Source: Acidobacteriaceae bacterium | GTDB lineage: Bacteria; Acidobacteriota; Terriglobia; Terriglobales; Acidobacteriaceae | Assembly (NCBI GenBank): GCA_030044455.1 | Contig: JASHVU010000426.1 | Coordinates: 1-8,516 of the forward strand | Reading direction: 5' to 3' | Length of the DNA stretch: 8,516 bases | Shown: piece after piece, positions 1-6,259 of the stretch | Position numbering within the stretch: position 1 is the first letter of the stretch | Layout of the letters: the number at the start of each line of letters is the position of its first letter | Position numbers and translations under genes: made by a program | The notes under the pieces: model-generated | The model's input: only the letters and a program-made list of their open reading frames with translations | Told to the model about the DNA's origin: nothing | Database searches by the model: none

Positions 1-218
1 ATATGCTGCCGGCGAGCCCTCAGCTGTTCGGCCTCATTCGCCAGTCCCAATTGGTCTGCGAGTGCGATTGCGTCGTCGATGTAATCCTTGGCGTCGCGAT
101 AGCAGCTATTCACGTCGTGCTGCGAGTGCGCCTCGTACATATCGTCGTAGGCCTTCTCAGCCATAGCAACGAGCCGTTTCATGGCAGCAAGTTTTTGCTC
201 GCGCTCGCTCTCTTCCAT
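1..218 (-). CDS. Hypothetical small charged helical protein (N-terminal 72 codons, 3' end off window)
   Basis: I do not recognise this protein. An open minus-strand frame starts with ATG at 218 and stays open for 72 codons to the window edge, so the C-terminus is missing. It begins MEESEREQKLAAMKRLVAMA and continues with many Asp, Glu, Lys, Arg and Ala residues, including a YRDAKDYIDDAIALADQLGL stretch. This looks like soluble amphipathic helices, possibly a helical hairpin. There is no signal peptide, membrane segment or cysteine motif. The start lies 9 nt after the TAG stop of the upstream VWA gene on the same strand, so it is probably the last or a later gene of that operon. No function can be assigned. 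That it is a real gene is supported by the tight spacing and continuous frame, but only a fragment is visible. Confidence 0.6.
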   Translation of the reverse strand, partial: MEESEREQKLAAMKRLVAMAEKAYDDMYEAHSQHDVNSCYRDAKDYIDDAIALADQLGLANEAEQLRARRQH

Positions 219-227
219 TGCGCTCGC

Positions 228-1319
228 CTACTTCGTCACTTCGGCCGTCTGCTTTTGTTTGGGGACGACCGGGAAGTAGCCGGTGCGGGTGCGGACGGTG
301 AGCTTGCCCATGCCTTTGGTCTCGGCCGTGACCTCGATGCGGCGGAAGCCGGGAACCGAAGTGGGCTTGGTGGAGTGGTAGCCCAGCGTGTACTGGCTGC
401 GGATATCGCGCGCCACTTCGGCCGCAATCTGGTCCACTTCTTCAATGGACTTGGGGAAGAAGGCCATGCCGCCGGTCTCGCCGGACAGGAGTTCAAGCGA
501 ACGGCGTGCGTGGCGAACCTTGGCGCGGGTCATCTCGTCGCCAAAGAGCAGGCCGATGGTGTAGATGACCGGGCCGGAGAGTTCCTGCACGCGGTGGATG
601 GTCTGTTCGAGGTTCAGCGTGGATGCGTTGTCGTCGCCGTCGGTGATGAGCACCAGCACCTGCTTGGGCCGCTTGCCCTGTTCGACGAGATGGTCGGCAG
701 AGGCCACGACCGCGTCGTACAGAGCCGTGCCGCCGCGCGAATCGATGTGCGAGAGGCCGTCGCGCAGCTTGTTGATGTCGGCGGTAAAGTCGCAGTCGAT
801 GAAGGCTTCGTCGGAGAAGTTGACCACAAAGGCCTCGTCACTGGGGTTCGAGGCAGTAATGAGGTCGAGCGCGCTTTTGTTCACCGAGGGCCGCTTGCGG
901 TACATCGAGCCAGAGTTGTCGATCACCAGGCCGATGGAGACCGGCAGATCGGTGTGCTGAAAGCTGAGCAGCGATTGTTTGACGCCGTCTTCGTAAACCT
1001 GGAAATCGTCTTTGGTGAGGGTTTGTACGATCTGCGAGCCGTTGAGGACGGTGGCATTAAGCACCACCTCTTCCACGTCGGTGACTATCCGGTAACCAGG
1101 GCCTTCCTTGTTGACCGGGCCGGTCGCGGGCGCGGCGACGGTGCCTTCGGGGGCGCGCACGGGGTCGCGGTCCACGGCCAGCGGAACGGTTTGAGCGGGT
1201 ACAGCCTGGGAGGCAGGCGTCGTTGCGATCACGGCCGGCGCGGCAGGTTGTTGCGCGGCCGCGGCGAGTGCGGCTCCGGCCACGAGAACCGCCAGGATGA
1301 TGTTATTGCGAAGGCGCAT
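228..1319 (-). CDS. Secreted VWA-domain protein (VWFA-related acidobacterial type), third of tandem triplet
   Basis: This 363-aa protein has a signal peptide (MRLRNNIILAVLVAGAALAA, cleavage probably near AAA-QQ, residues 21-23). An Ala/Pro/Val-rich linker to about residue 75 follows, then a small beta region (about 78-125, containing LTKDDFQVYEDG) and a VWA domain from about 126 to 310. The metal-ion-dependent adhesion site is intact: D134-x-S136-x-S138, T198 in GGTALYD, and D227 in TDGDDN. The tail has the GYHS and RTRTGYFP elements typical of the family. Such domains bind protein partners through a divalent metal; the partner is unknown. The protein should act outside the cytoplasm. The start chosen is the ATG at 1319, which overlaps the upstream gene by 17 nt; an in-frame ATG at 1337 would add six residues. 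Neither has a visible Shine-Dalgarno, so coupled translation is likely. It is more diverged than the other two copies and has a different C-terminal tail. Confidence 0.88.
   Translation of the reverse strand: MRLRNNIILAVLVAGAALAAAAQQPAAPAVIATTPASQAVPAQTVPLAVDRDPVRAPEGTVAAPATGPVNKEGPGYRIVTDVEEVVLNATVLNGSQIVQTLTKDDFQVYEDGVKQSLLSFQHTDLPVSIGLVIDNSGSMYRKRPSVNKSALDLITASNPSDEAFVVNFSDEAFIDCDFTADINKLRDGLSHIDSRGGTALYDAVVASADHLVEQGKRPKQVLVLITDGDDNASTLNLEQTIHRVQELSGPVIYTIGLLFGDEMTRAKVRHARRSLELLSGETGGMAFFPKSIEEVDQIAAEVARDIRSQYTLGYHSTKPTSVPGFRRIEVTAETKGMGKLTVRTRTGYFPVVPKQKQTAEVTK
1303..1319 (-). other. 17-nt stop/start overlap between second and third VWA genes
   Basis: Reading leftwards, the sequence ATGCGCCTTCGCAATAA contains the start codon of the third VWA gene and ends with the TAA stop of the second. 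The ATG is formed out of frame inside the codons for the Tyr-Tyr-Ala motif (TAC TAT GCG). A second in-frame ATG lies 18 nt upstream at 1337. No Shine-Dalgarno precedes either ATG, which suggests termination-reinitiation. Confidence 0.7.
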
Positions 1320-2196
1320 AGTAGCCGGATCGAGCATAAACCGATAATAGAGGCAGCCCCGGAGGCGGATTTACCTTCACTTTCACTTTACGCCACTTGC
1401 CGTCGTGGTTCAGGTCGCCGGGCACGTAACCGATCACATACTGGTGACGCAGCAGCGCGGAGATGGTTTCGGCCGCCGAGCCCCATTCGCCATCATTATC
1501 CGCGCGGATGAGGCGTCCACCGCTGTCCAAGCTGATGTTCGCGAGGAACTGCGGCCCGAGACGATCCTCGATAAGGGGCACAAAGCGGTCAAAGACACCG
1601 ATCGAGTCAATCTGCACATCCGATTTTCGAACCGCGGCGCGCACGTCGCCTTCGGAGTGGAGCGAGCGGTTATCGCCGCCGTCAGAAATCACCAGCAGCA
1701 CCTTGCGCTCGTAGTGCGCACTCTTCATTTTCTCAAGGCCAAAGAGTATGGCGTCGAGCAGCGCGGTACGATGACCGGCTTGAGCGTGGGCCAGGCCAGT
1801 TTCGATCTCGGCCTCAGAGCTGGTGAAGCCCGCGATCAGTTCCGGTTGCTCCTTGAACCCCACCAGCAAGAACTCATCCTGTGGATTGGAAGTCTTCATC
1901 AATTGCAGGATGGCATAGCGCGCGCCGGCCAATTTGGAACCCATCGAGCCTGACAGGTCGAGAACGATGCCAATGGAAGCTGGCGTATCCTCTCCGTCCA
2001 CCGTTCTGATCTGCTGGTCCTTGCCGTTGTCGATCATCAAAAAGTTGTCCTGCGTGAGTCCCGTCGCCGGATGATCGTCGTGGTCGGTCACGGTGACCGG
2101 AATGCGCACATTGAAACCGGGTGGTTGTTGCGCAGGCAACAGCAACGTGGTCCCAGCCAAAATTGCTGTCAATGTCGTTCTATTGCAAAGGCGCAT
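1303..2196 (-). CDS. Secreted VWA-domain protein, second and shortest of tandem triplet
   Basis: This 297-aa protein has a signal peptide (MRLCNRTTLTAILAGTTLLL, cleavage near PA-QQ, about residue 22). It has almost no linker: the beta region containing RIPVTVTDHDDHPATGLTQD starts at once, followed by the VWA domain from about residue 73 to 255. The metal site is complete, with D80-x-S82-x-S84, T144 in HRTALLD and D172 in SDGGDN. The C-terminus has HDGKWRKVKVKVNPPPGLP and ends in SVYARSGYYAPSQ. By eye more than half of the VWA region matches the first copy, including long shared blocks such as AGHRTALLDAI and PQDEF, so the two are recent paralogs. The start chosen is the ATG at 2196 (17-nt overlap with the upstream gene); ATG 2214 is an alternative. 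Predicted to be exported; its ligand is unknown. Confidence 0.88.
   Translation of the reverse strand: MRLCNRTTLTAILAGTTLLLPAQQPPGFNVRIPVTVTDHDDHPATGLTQDNFLMIDNGKDQQIRTVDGEDTPASIGIVLDLSGSMGSKLAGARYAILQLMKTSNPQDEFLLVGFKEQPELIAGFTSSEAEIETGLAHAQAGHRTALLDAILFGLEKMKSAHYERKVLLVISDGGDNRSLHSEGDVRAAVRKSDVQIDSIGVFDRFVPLIEDRLGPQFLANISLDSGGRLIRADNDGEWGSAAETISALLRHQYVIGYVPGDLNHDGKWRKVKVKVNPPPGLPLLSVYARSGYYAPSQ
2180..2196 (-). other. 17-nt stop/start overlap between first and second VWA genes
   Basis: Reading leftwards, ATGCGCCTTTGCAATAG holds the start of the second VWA gene and the TAG stop of the first. It differs from the overlap at 1303-1319 at only two of 17 positions, and again uses the out-of-frame ATG inside the Tyr-Tyr-Ala codons. 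An upstream in-frame ATG at 2214 is also matched at the other junction. Confidence 0.7.
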
Positions 2197-3295
2197 AGTA
2201 GCCGGAACGAGCATAGACCGATAGCGGAGGCAATCCCGGAGGCGGATTGACTCTCACCTTCACCCTGCGCCACTTGCCATCGTGAGCCAGATCCTTCGGT
2301 TTGTAGCCAATGACGTACTGGTTGCGCAGCTCATTTGAGATCTTCTCGGCAATGTCGCTCATTTCGTCGACGTCGTCGACGCGGAACAGCCGCCCGCCGG
2401 TTGAGTCGCTGAGATCTTCAAGAAGCTGCGGCCCGGTGCGTTCCTCCGGAGTGGGCGCATAGGCGTCAAAGATGCCGATCGAGTAAATCTCCACATCGGA
2501 CTCACGCACCTCGGCACGGACCTCACCTTCGGTATAGCGGGATCGGTTGTCGCCCCCGTCAGAAACCACCAGCAGAGCCTTGCGCTCGTGGTGCGCGTCT
2601 TTCATCTTCTCAACGCCGTAGTAGATGGCGTCGAGCAGAGCGGTGCGGTGGCCAGCGTGCACCATGGCCAGGCGGGCCTGGATGTCGTCGACAGAGCTGG
2701 TGAAGTCCTCAATCAGCTCAGGCCGGTCGTTGAAGCCGATGACGAAGAACTCGTCCTGGGGGTTGGCTGTTTTGATGAACTGCAGGATGGCATCCTTAGC
2801 GCGAATGAGCTTGGAAGTCATCGAGCCAGAGAGGTCGAAGATGATGCCGATCGAAACCGGGGCGTCCTCGCATGCAAAGCTTTCGATCCTCTGCTCGCCG
2901 TTGTTCTCGTAAATCTGGAAGTCCTCTTTTTCAAGGCCGGTAACCAGCCGGTTCATGGGGTCGGTGATGGTTACCGGAACCAGCACCAAGTTCACATCCA
3001 TGCGGATGAACGAACCAGGGTGGATTTTGAGGGACTTCACGCCTTCTTCGGGCGGGGCCTCAGCCCCAGCAGGCTCGGTTCCCTGGGTTGCAGTTGTGGA
3101 GGGCGGCTGCACATGCACCTTGTTCAACTGGTCGTCCTGCGCACGAGCCTGGACCAGGAAGAACAACGCAATCAACAGAGATAACCACGCCTGGTGGCGG
3201 AACACTTTTCGTTGGCCGCCCCCAATTTGACGTTCTCGGAACTGGGGAGGGATCGTCATCGAAATGCACTCTGGGGTTGGAGGCGATAGTAACAC
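2180..3295 (-). CDS. Secreted VWA-domain protein, first of tandem triplet
   Basis: This 371-aa protein has a long positively charged N-region, a hydrophobic segment (LSLLIALFFLVQARA, about residues 38-52) and a probable cleavage site at ARA-QD. A Pro/Thr/Glu-rich linker runs to about residue 86. A beta region with TGLEKEDFQIYENNGE precedes the VWA domain (about 147-325). The metal site is intact: D154-x-S156-x-S158, T218 in HRTALLD and D246 in SDGGDN. It ends in KWRRVKVRVNPPPGLPP and SVYARSGYYAPLQ. The start is uncertain. GTG at 3295 lies 10 nt after a perfect AGGAGG (3311-3306) and is preferred. GTG at 3304 almost abuts that site, and ATG at 3259 would give a more usual signal-peptide length but has only a weak ribosome binding site. 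It is the first gene of the leftward operon and diverges from the DUF1015 gene. Confidence 0.88.
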   Translation of the reverse strand: MLLSPPTPECISMTIPPQFRERQIGGGQRKVFRHQAWLSLLIALFFLVQARAQDDQLNKVHVQPPSTTATQGTEPAGAEAPPEEGVKSLKIHPGSFIRMDVNLVLVPVTITDPMNRLVTGLEKEDFQIYENNGEQRIESFACEDAPVSIGIIFDLSGSMTSKLIRAKDAILQFIKTANPQDEFFVIGFNDRPELIEDFTSSVDDIQARLAMVHAGHRTALLDAIYYGVEKMKDAHHERKALLVVSDGGDNRSRYTEGEVRAEVRESDVEIYSIGIFDAYAPTPEERTGPQLLEDLSDSTGGRLFRVDDVDEMSDIAEKISNELRNQYVIGYKPKDLAHDGKWRRVKVRVNPPPGLPPLSVYARSGYYAPLQ

Positions 3296-3305
3296 GATTT
3301 GCACA

Positions 3306-3311
3306 CCTCCT
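3306..3311 (-). promoter_or_regulatory. Strong Shine-Dalgarno AGGAGG for the VWA operon
   Basis: The perfect minus-strand AGGAGG is 10 nt before the GTG at 3295 and only 1 nt before the GTG at 3304, which favours 3295 as the start. It is the only strong ribosome binding site in the VWA cluster; the two internal VWA starts have none, consistent with coupled translation from this point. Confidence 0.6.
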
Positions 3312-3347
3312 GCGCAATCAATATGGGACCAGTGACAATGGAATGAC

Positions 3348-3353
3348 GTTATA
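3348..3353 (-). promoter_or_regulatory. Possible -10 hexamer (TATAAC) for the VWA operon
   Basis: The minus strand reads TATAAC about 37 nt upstream of the AGGAGG, a plausible position for a -10 element. No convincing -35 (TTGACA-like) lies 16-18 nt further upstream, so this is a weak call based on one hexamer and its position. Confidence 0.2.
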
Positions 3354-3384
3354 TGAGCGATCTGGATAGCAGCGAGCGCTGGGA

Positions 3385-3390
3385 TACAAT
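3385..3390 (+). promoter_or_regulatory. Possible -10 hexamer (TACAAT) for the DUF1015-amidase-GerMN-murI run
   Basis: TACAAT matches the sigma-70 -10 consensus at five of six positions and sits 94 nt before the DUF1015 start codon. No good -35 is visible at the right distance. The transcript would include the inverted repeat at 3413-3433. The call is tentative. Confidence 0.2.
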
Positions 3391-3412
3391 CGAAGCAGAG
3401 CGCTCCGGCAAT

Positions 3413-3433
3413 CTGAATTGATACGAAATTCAG
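3413..3433. repeat. Perfect 7-bp inverted repeat with 7-nt spacer in the divergent intergenic region
   Basis: CTGAATT (3413-3419) and its exact reverse complement AATTCAG (3427-3433) flank a 7-nt spacer. It lies about 50 nt before the DUF1015 start, in the only non-coding gap that could hold control elements for both divergent operons. Arms spaced by about one helical turn would suit a dimeric repressor; a short hairpin in the 5' leader is the alternative. It is too AT-rich and too far from any gene end for a terminator. Confidence 0.4.
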
Positions 3434-3484
3434 TCGCCTGGGCTCAGAACTCCAACCGTTTCAACGCGGAGCACGACCTTCCTC

Positions 3485-4834
3485 ATGGCTCGCATTTATC
3501 CTTTTCGCGCCTGGCATTACAATCCTTCTGCGGTACGGCTGGATGACGTGGTCACCCAGCCGTACGACAAGATCACCCCTGCCATGCAGCAGGGATACTA
3601 CCAACGCAGCCCCTACAACCTGGTCCGCATCATCCTGGGCCTGCCTGAACTCTTCGATGCCGAACGTGGCGAGAGCGTCTACACCCGGGCAGCGCGGGAC
3701 TTCAAGGCCTGGCGGGAGCAAGGCGTCCTTACCCAGGAAAAGGAACCCTGTGTCTTCGCCTACTCGCAGCGTTTCAAGGTGCCGGACTCGGACGAAGTGA
3801 AGGAGAGACGCGGCTTTATCGCGCTCGGCAAGCTGCACGACTACTCCGAGGGAGTGGTTTTTCGCCACGAGCAGACGCTTTCAAAGCCCAAGAGCGATCG
3901 GCTGAATCTGCTCAAGGCCACGCGCGCTCATTTTGGGCAGATTTTCATGCTCTATAGTGACCCAGGCGGCACGGTTGAGGGGATACTGTACGACGGAGCG
4001 AGTGCAGCAGACGCCGAATTGACGGATGAATACGGCGTGCTGCACCGGATATGGCGTATCGCCGACCCGGCGGCCATCAACATGTTGACTACCGCCATGG
4101 CCGACAAAAAGCTGATTATCGCCGACGGCCATCATCGCTACGAGACGGCTCTGAACTACTCAAAAGAGCATGCCGGAGAACACGCGGGCAAGCACGCGAC
4201 CGAGGGCGCTCCCAAGCCTGAGTACTCGGCCAACCATCTGCCCCAGCCAGTCTACTGTGAAGCTGCGGCGATGATGACGTTCGTAAACATGGATTCGGAC
4301 GGGCTGGTGATTCTTCCCACCCACCGGGTGGTGCACAGCCTCGAGAATTTCGATCCGACTGCGTTTTGCGCTGCGGCGCAAGAGTACTTCACTGTTGACC
4401 CACTGCCGGAGGGTGAAGCTTCAAACCTGATTGAGAAGCTGAAGGCGGAGAGCGGAACAGCGTTCATCGCAGTCACGCGCGGCGGAGATTTCCTGCTCCG
4501 CCCGAAACCGGACAAAGTTGCCGCCGCGCTCGTCCGGGTGCCCGAACGTCAGCGGCAGCTCGACCTCACCCAGCTGCATTCGATCATTCTGGACCTGTTG
4601 CTGGGCCTGGATGCCGAGAAGGTGCGCGAACAAACCAACCTGCGTTACTTGCGGAATGCCGGTGAGGCCGTCGATCAGGTGCGGCGCGGCGAGGCCGATG
4701 TTACTTTTCTGACCAACCCCGTTACCATGGAGCAGCTGCGCGAAGTTGCCTTTGCCGGCGACGTTATGCCCCAGAAATCGACCGATTTCTATCCCAAGCT
4801 GCTCAGCGGCCTGACGATTTATGCGCTGGAGTGA
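3485..4834 (+). CDS. DUF1015 family protein
   Basis: This 449-aa soluble protein is recognised as DUF1015 (COG4198) from its opening MARIYPFRAWHYNP, then VVTQPYDKI, SPYNLVRIILG, the central ADGHHRYETAL motif (residues 213-223) and MMTFVNMDSDGLVILPTHR (263-281). Length and start agree with the family. The biochemical role of the family is not established to my knowledge. The GHHRYETA motif resembles box II of ParB-fold proteins (GxRRxxA), a fold also used by free-serine kinases; this is inference. A short EHAG/EHAG/KHAT insert follows the motif at 228-239. There is no signal peptide or membrane segment, so it should be cytoplasmic. A weak GGAG lies 13 nt upstream of the ATG. Its stop is 10 nt before the likely amidase start, so it probably heads the operon. 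Confidence 0.9.
   Translation: MARIYPFRAWHYNPSAVRLDDVVTQPYDKITPAMQQGYYQRSPYNLVRIILGLPELFDAERGESVYTRAARDFKAWREQGVLTQEKEPCVFAYSQRFKVPDSDEVKERRGFIALGKLHDYSEGVVFRHEQTLSKPKSDRLNLLKATRAHFGQIFMLYSDPGGTVEGILYDGASAADAELTDEYGVLHRIWRIADPAAINMLTTAMADKKLIIADGHHRYETALNYSKEHAGEHAGKHATEGAPKPEYSANHLPQPVYCEAAAMMTFVNMDSDGLVILPTHRVVHSLENFDPTAFCAAAQEYFTVDPLPEGEASNLIEKLKAESGTAFIAVTRGGDFLLRPKPDKVAAALVRVPERQRQLDLTQLHSIILDLLLGLDAEKVREQTNLRYLRNAGEAVDQVRRGEADVTFLTNPVTMEQLREVAFAGDVMPQKSTDFYPKLLSGLTIYALE
4166..4201 (+). repeat. Three degenerate 12-nt units (EHAG/EHAG/KHAT) inside the DUF1015 gene
   Basis: Codons for residues 228-239 form three imperfect copies of a Glu/Lys-His-Ala-Gly/Thr unit. They lie just after the conserved HHRYETAL motif and before the conserved MMTFVNM block, so the stretch looks like a lineage-specific loop. 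The nucleotide copies differ at third positions, which indicates an old expansion rather than fresh slippage. Confidence 0.5.
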
Positions 4835-4844
4835 GCGGCCCGTA

Positions 4845-5603
4845 ATGTGTATGGAAGACGGCGACGGACGAAGATCGCGGGCGATGGGATTGATCTGCCT
4901 GGGAATGGCGTGGATGGCAGCGTCGGCGCAGACCCCGCCGGTTCAGGTCCCAACAGTACAGGCTCCGCGTTACACGGTGGTTGTTGACGCGGCTCACGGC
5001 GGAGACGACACCGGCGGCCATAGCGGAACCCAAAGCGGTTCACAAAACGGAAGCTGGATGGAAAAGGACACGACGCTGGCCTTGAGCGTACGCCTGCGCT
5101 CGCTGCTGGCGGCGCGCGGAATCGCGGTTGTAACAACCCGAGAGACGGATACAAATGTTGACCGTGTGCGCCGCGACGAACTGGCGAACCACGCCAAGGC
5201 ACAGGCGTGCATCATTTTGCACGCGTCTCTGAGCGGCACGGGAGTGCACCTGTTCATTTCGTCTCTGGCGCCCGCGCAGCCGGCAAGGATTGAGCCCTGG
5301 TCGACCGCGCAGGCTCCATGGATCAATCGCAGCCTGGGCTTGGCGGGGGCATTGAATTCTGCAATGCAGCACGCCGGTTTAAGTGTGACGCTGGGCCGCA
5401 CCGCATTGCCGGTTGTGGATAGCATGGCATGCCCGGCGGTTGCGATTGAGATGAGCCCCAAAGGCGCTTCCGGCGGGTCGGACCACTCTCCGATCGACAG
5501 CCTGAACGATACGGATTACCAGGCGCGAATCGCAGAGGCAGTTGCCGCGGCAATTGTTGAGTGGCGATCGGCGGGATCGGATACGGGTGCCGGGCAGCCA
5601 TGA
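4845..5603 (+). CDS. N-acetylmuramoyl-L-alanine amidase (Amidase_3 family), exported
   Basis: This zinc amidase should cleave the bond between N-acetylmuramic acid and L-alanine in peptidoglycan. The 252-aa form has a signal peptide with RRSR, a hydrophobic core and a probable cleavage at ASA-QT (after residue 28). The Amidase_3 signature follows: VVVDAAHGGDDTGG with zinc ligand H51, MEKD with E73, IILHAS with H126, and the likely catalytic E202 in AIEMS. TTRETD and the R/AN-containing segment (about 98-115) also fit. The protein is short, with essentially only a catalytic domain and no SH3, LysM or AMIN domain. HASLSG replaces the commoner HANA after the second histidine. ATG 4845 is chosen because GGAG at 4828 precedes it; ATG 4821 (14-nt overlap with DUF1015) is an alternative. 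The stop overlaps the GerMN start as ATGA. Confidence 0.87.
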   Translation: MCMEDGDGRRSRAMGLICLGMAWMAASAQTPPVQVPTVQAPRYTVVVDAAHGGDDTGGHSGTQSGSQNGSWMEKDTTLALSVRLRSLLAARGIAVVTTRETDTNVDRVRRDELANHAKAQACIILHASLSGTGVHLFISSLAPAQPARIEPWSTAQAPWINRSLGLAGALNSAMQHAGLSVTLGRTALPVVDSMACPAVAIEMSPKGASGGSDHSPIDSLNDTDYQARIAEAVAAAIVEWRSAGSDTGAGQP

Positions 5604-6259
5604 TTCCCCGCTATCAGACCGTGCTTTTCATTCTTTTGCTGGCGGCTTCGGTCATCATGACGGTGTTGTTATGGCGGCAACTCGACCGCGCCCACCAACG
5701 TATGCTTGAGGGGCAAAGTTCGGCGCCCACGCAGGCCCCGCAGGTGGCTGCGGCCGAATCAGCAACCCTTATGGTGGCCAGCGATTCCGACGGCTCGCTT
5801 CAGCCGCGCGTCCTGTCGTTGCCGCTGCCCTCGCTCGAAGCCAATCCTGGAGCAAGAGCGCGGGCCATTCTCGGCAGGTTGCTCGATCTTTATGCAGCTT
5901 CGGATGCCGCCCATCCCGTTCCCGGCGGCGCCGCATCGATTGAGCAGGTGTTCCTGCTGCCCGAGCTGGCCGACGATTCCAGTTCTGGGATTGAGAACAA
6001 GAAAGCCGGGCAGAATGGCCCCCAGCTCGCGGTGGTGAACTTCGCCAGTTCGTTTGCTGCCAACCACCCCTCGGGCATCGAGACGGAGACGCTTACCGTG
6101 CTCTCAATCTGCGCCACACTGCAAGCAAACTTTCCGCGGATTGCCTCGGTACGATTCCTGGTGGATGGAAAGCAGATTGACACGCTTGCCGGCCACGCCG
6201 ACCTGACGCGAACTTATCTTACTTCGCAGGCCGTTCCCACCGAGGTGGTAACGCCGTGA
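5600..6259 (+). CDS. Membrane-anchored GerMN-domain protein
   Basis: This 219-aa protein has one N-terminal transmembrane segment (about residues 7-25, TVLFILLLAASVIMTVLLW) and a low-complexity Ala/Gln/Pro/Ser linker to about 60. A GerMN domain (about 85-205) contains AVVNFASSFAANHPSG, TETLTVLSICATLQANF and VRFLVDGKQIDTLAGHADL. The domain is named for the Bacillus spore proteins GerM and GerMN, but it also occurs in lipoproteins and anchored proteins of non-sporulating bacteria, where it is thought to act in envelope complexes; the exact role here is inferred. Its ATG overlaps the amidase stop (ATGA) and its TGA overlaps the murI GTG (GTGA), placing it between two peptidoglycan enzymes. An ATG at 5561 in the same frame is rejected because it lies deep in the amidase and would add a non-conserved extension. 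Confidence 0.85.
   Translation: MIPRYQTVLFILLLAASVIMTVLLWRQLDRAHQRMLEGQSSAPTQAPQVAAAESATLMVASDSDGSLQPRVLSLPLPSLEANPGARARAILGRLLDLYAASDAAHPVPGGAASIEQVFLLPELADDSSSGIENKKAGQNGPQLAVVNFASSFAANHPSGIETETLTVLSICATLQANFPRIASVRFLVDGKQIDTLAGHADLTRTYLTSQAVPTEVVTP

Noticed and set aside
3..1511. 502-aa plus-strand open frame opposite the VWA genes
   Set aside because: It lies antisense to two VWA genes that have signal peptides, intact metal sites and family motifs. Its translation is rich in Gly, Arg, Val and His without recognisable domains. Long antisense frames are expected in GC-rich coding DNA.
2588..3184. 198-aa plus-strand open frame opposite the first VWA gene
   Set aside because: It is fully antisense to a well-supported gene, with no ribosome binding site of note and no domain. 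The similar 1405-1953 frame is antisense to the second VWA gene, and the two look alike only because the sense genes are paralogs.
5561..5599. Upstream ATG extension of the GerMN gene
   Set aside because: It would overlap the amidase end by more than 40 nt and add a non-conserved stretch before the membrane segment. The ATGA overlap start at 5600 is the more typical arrangement.
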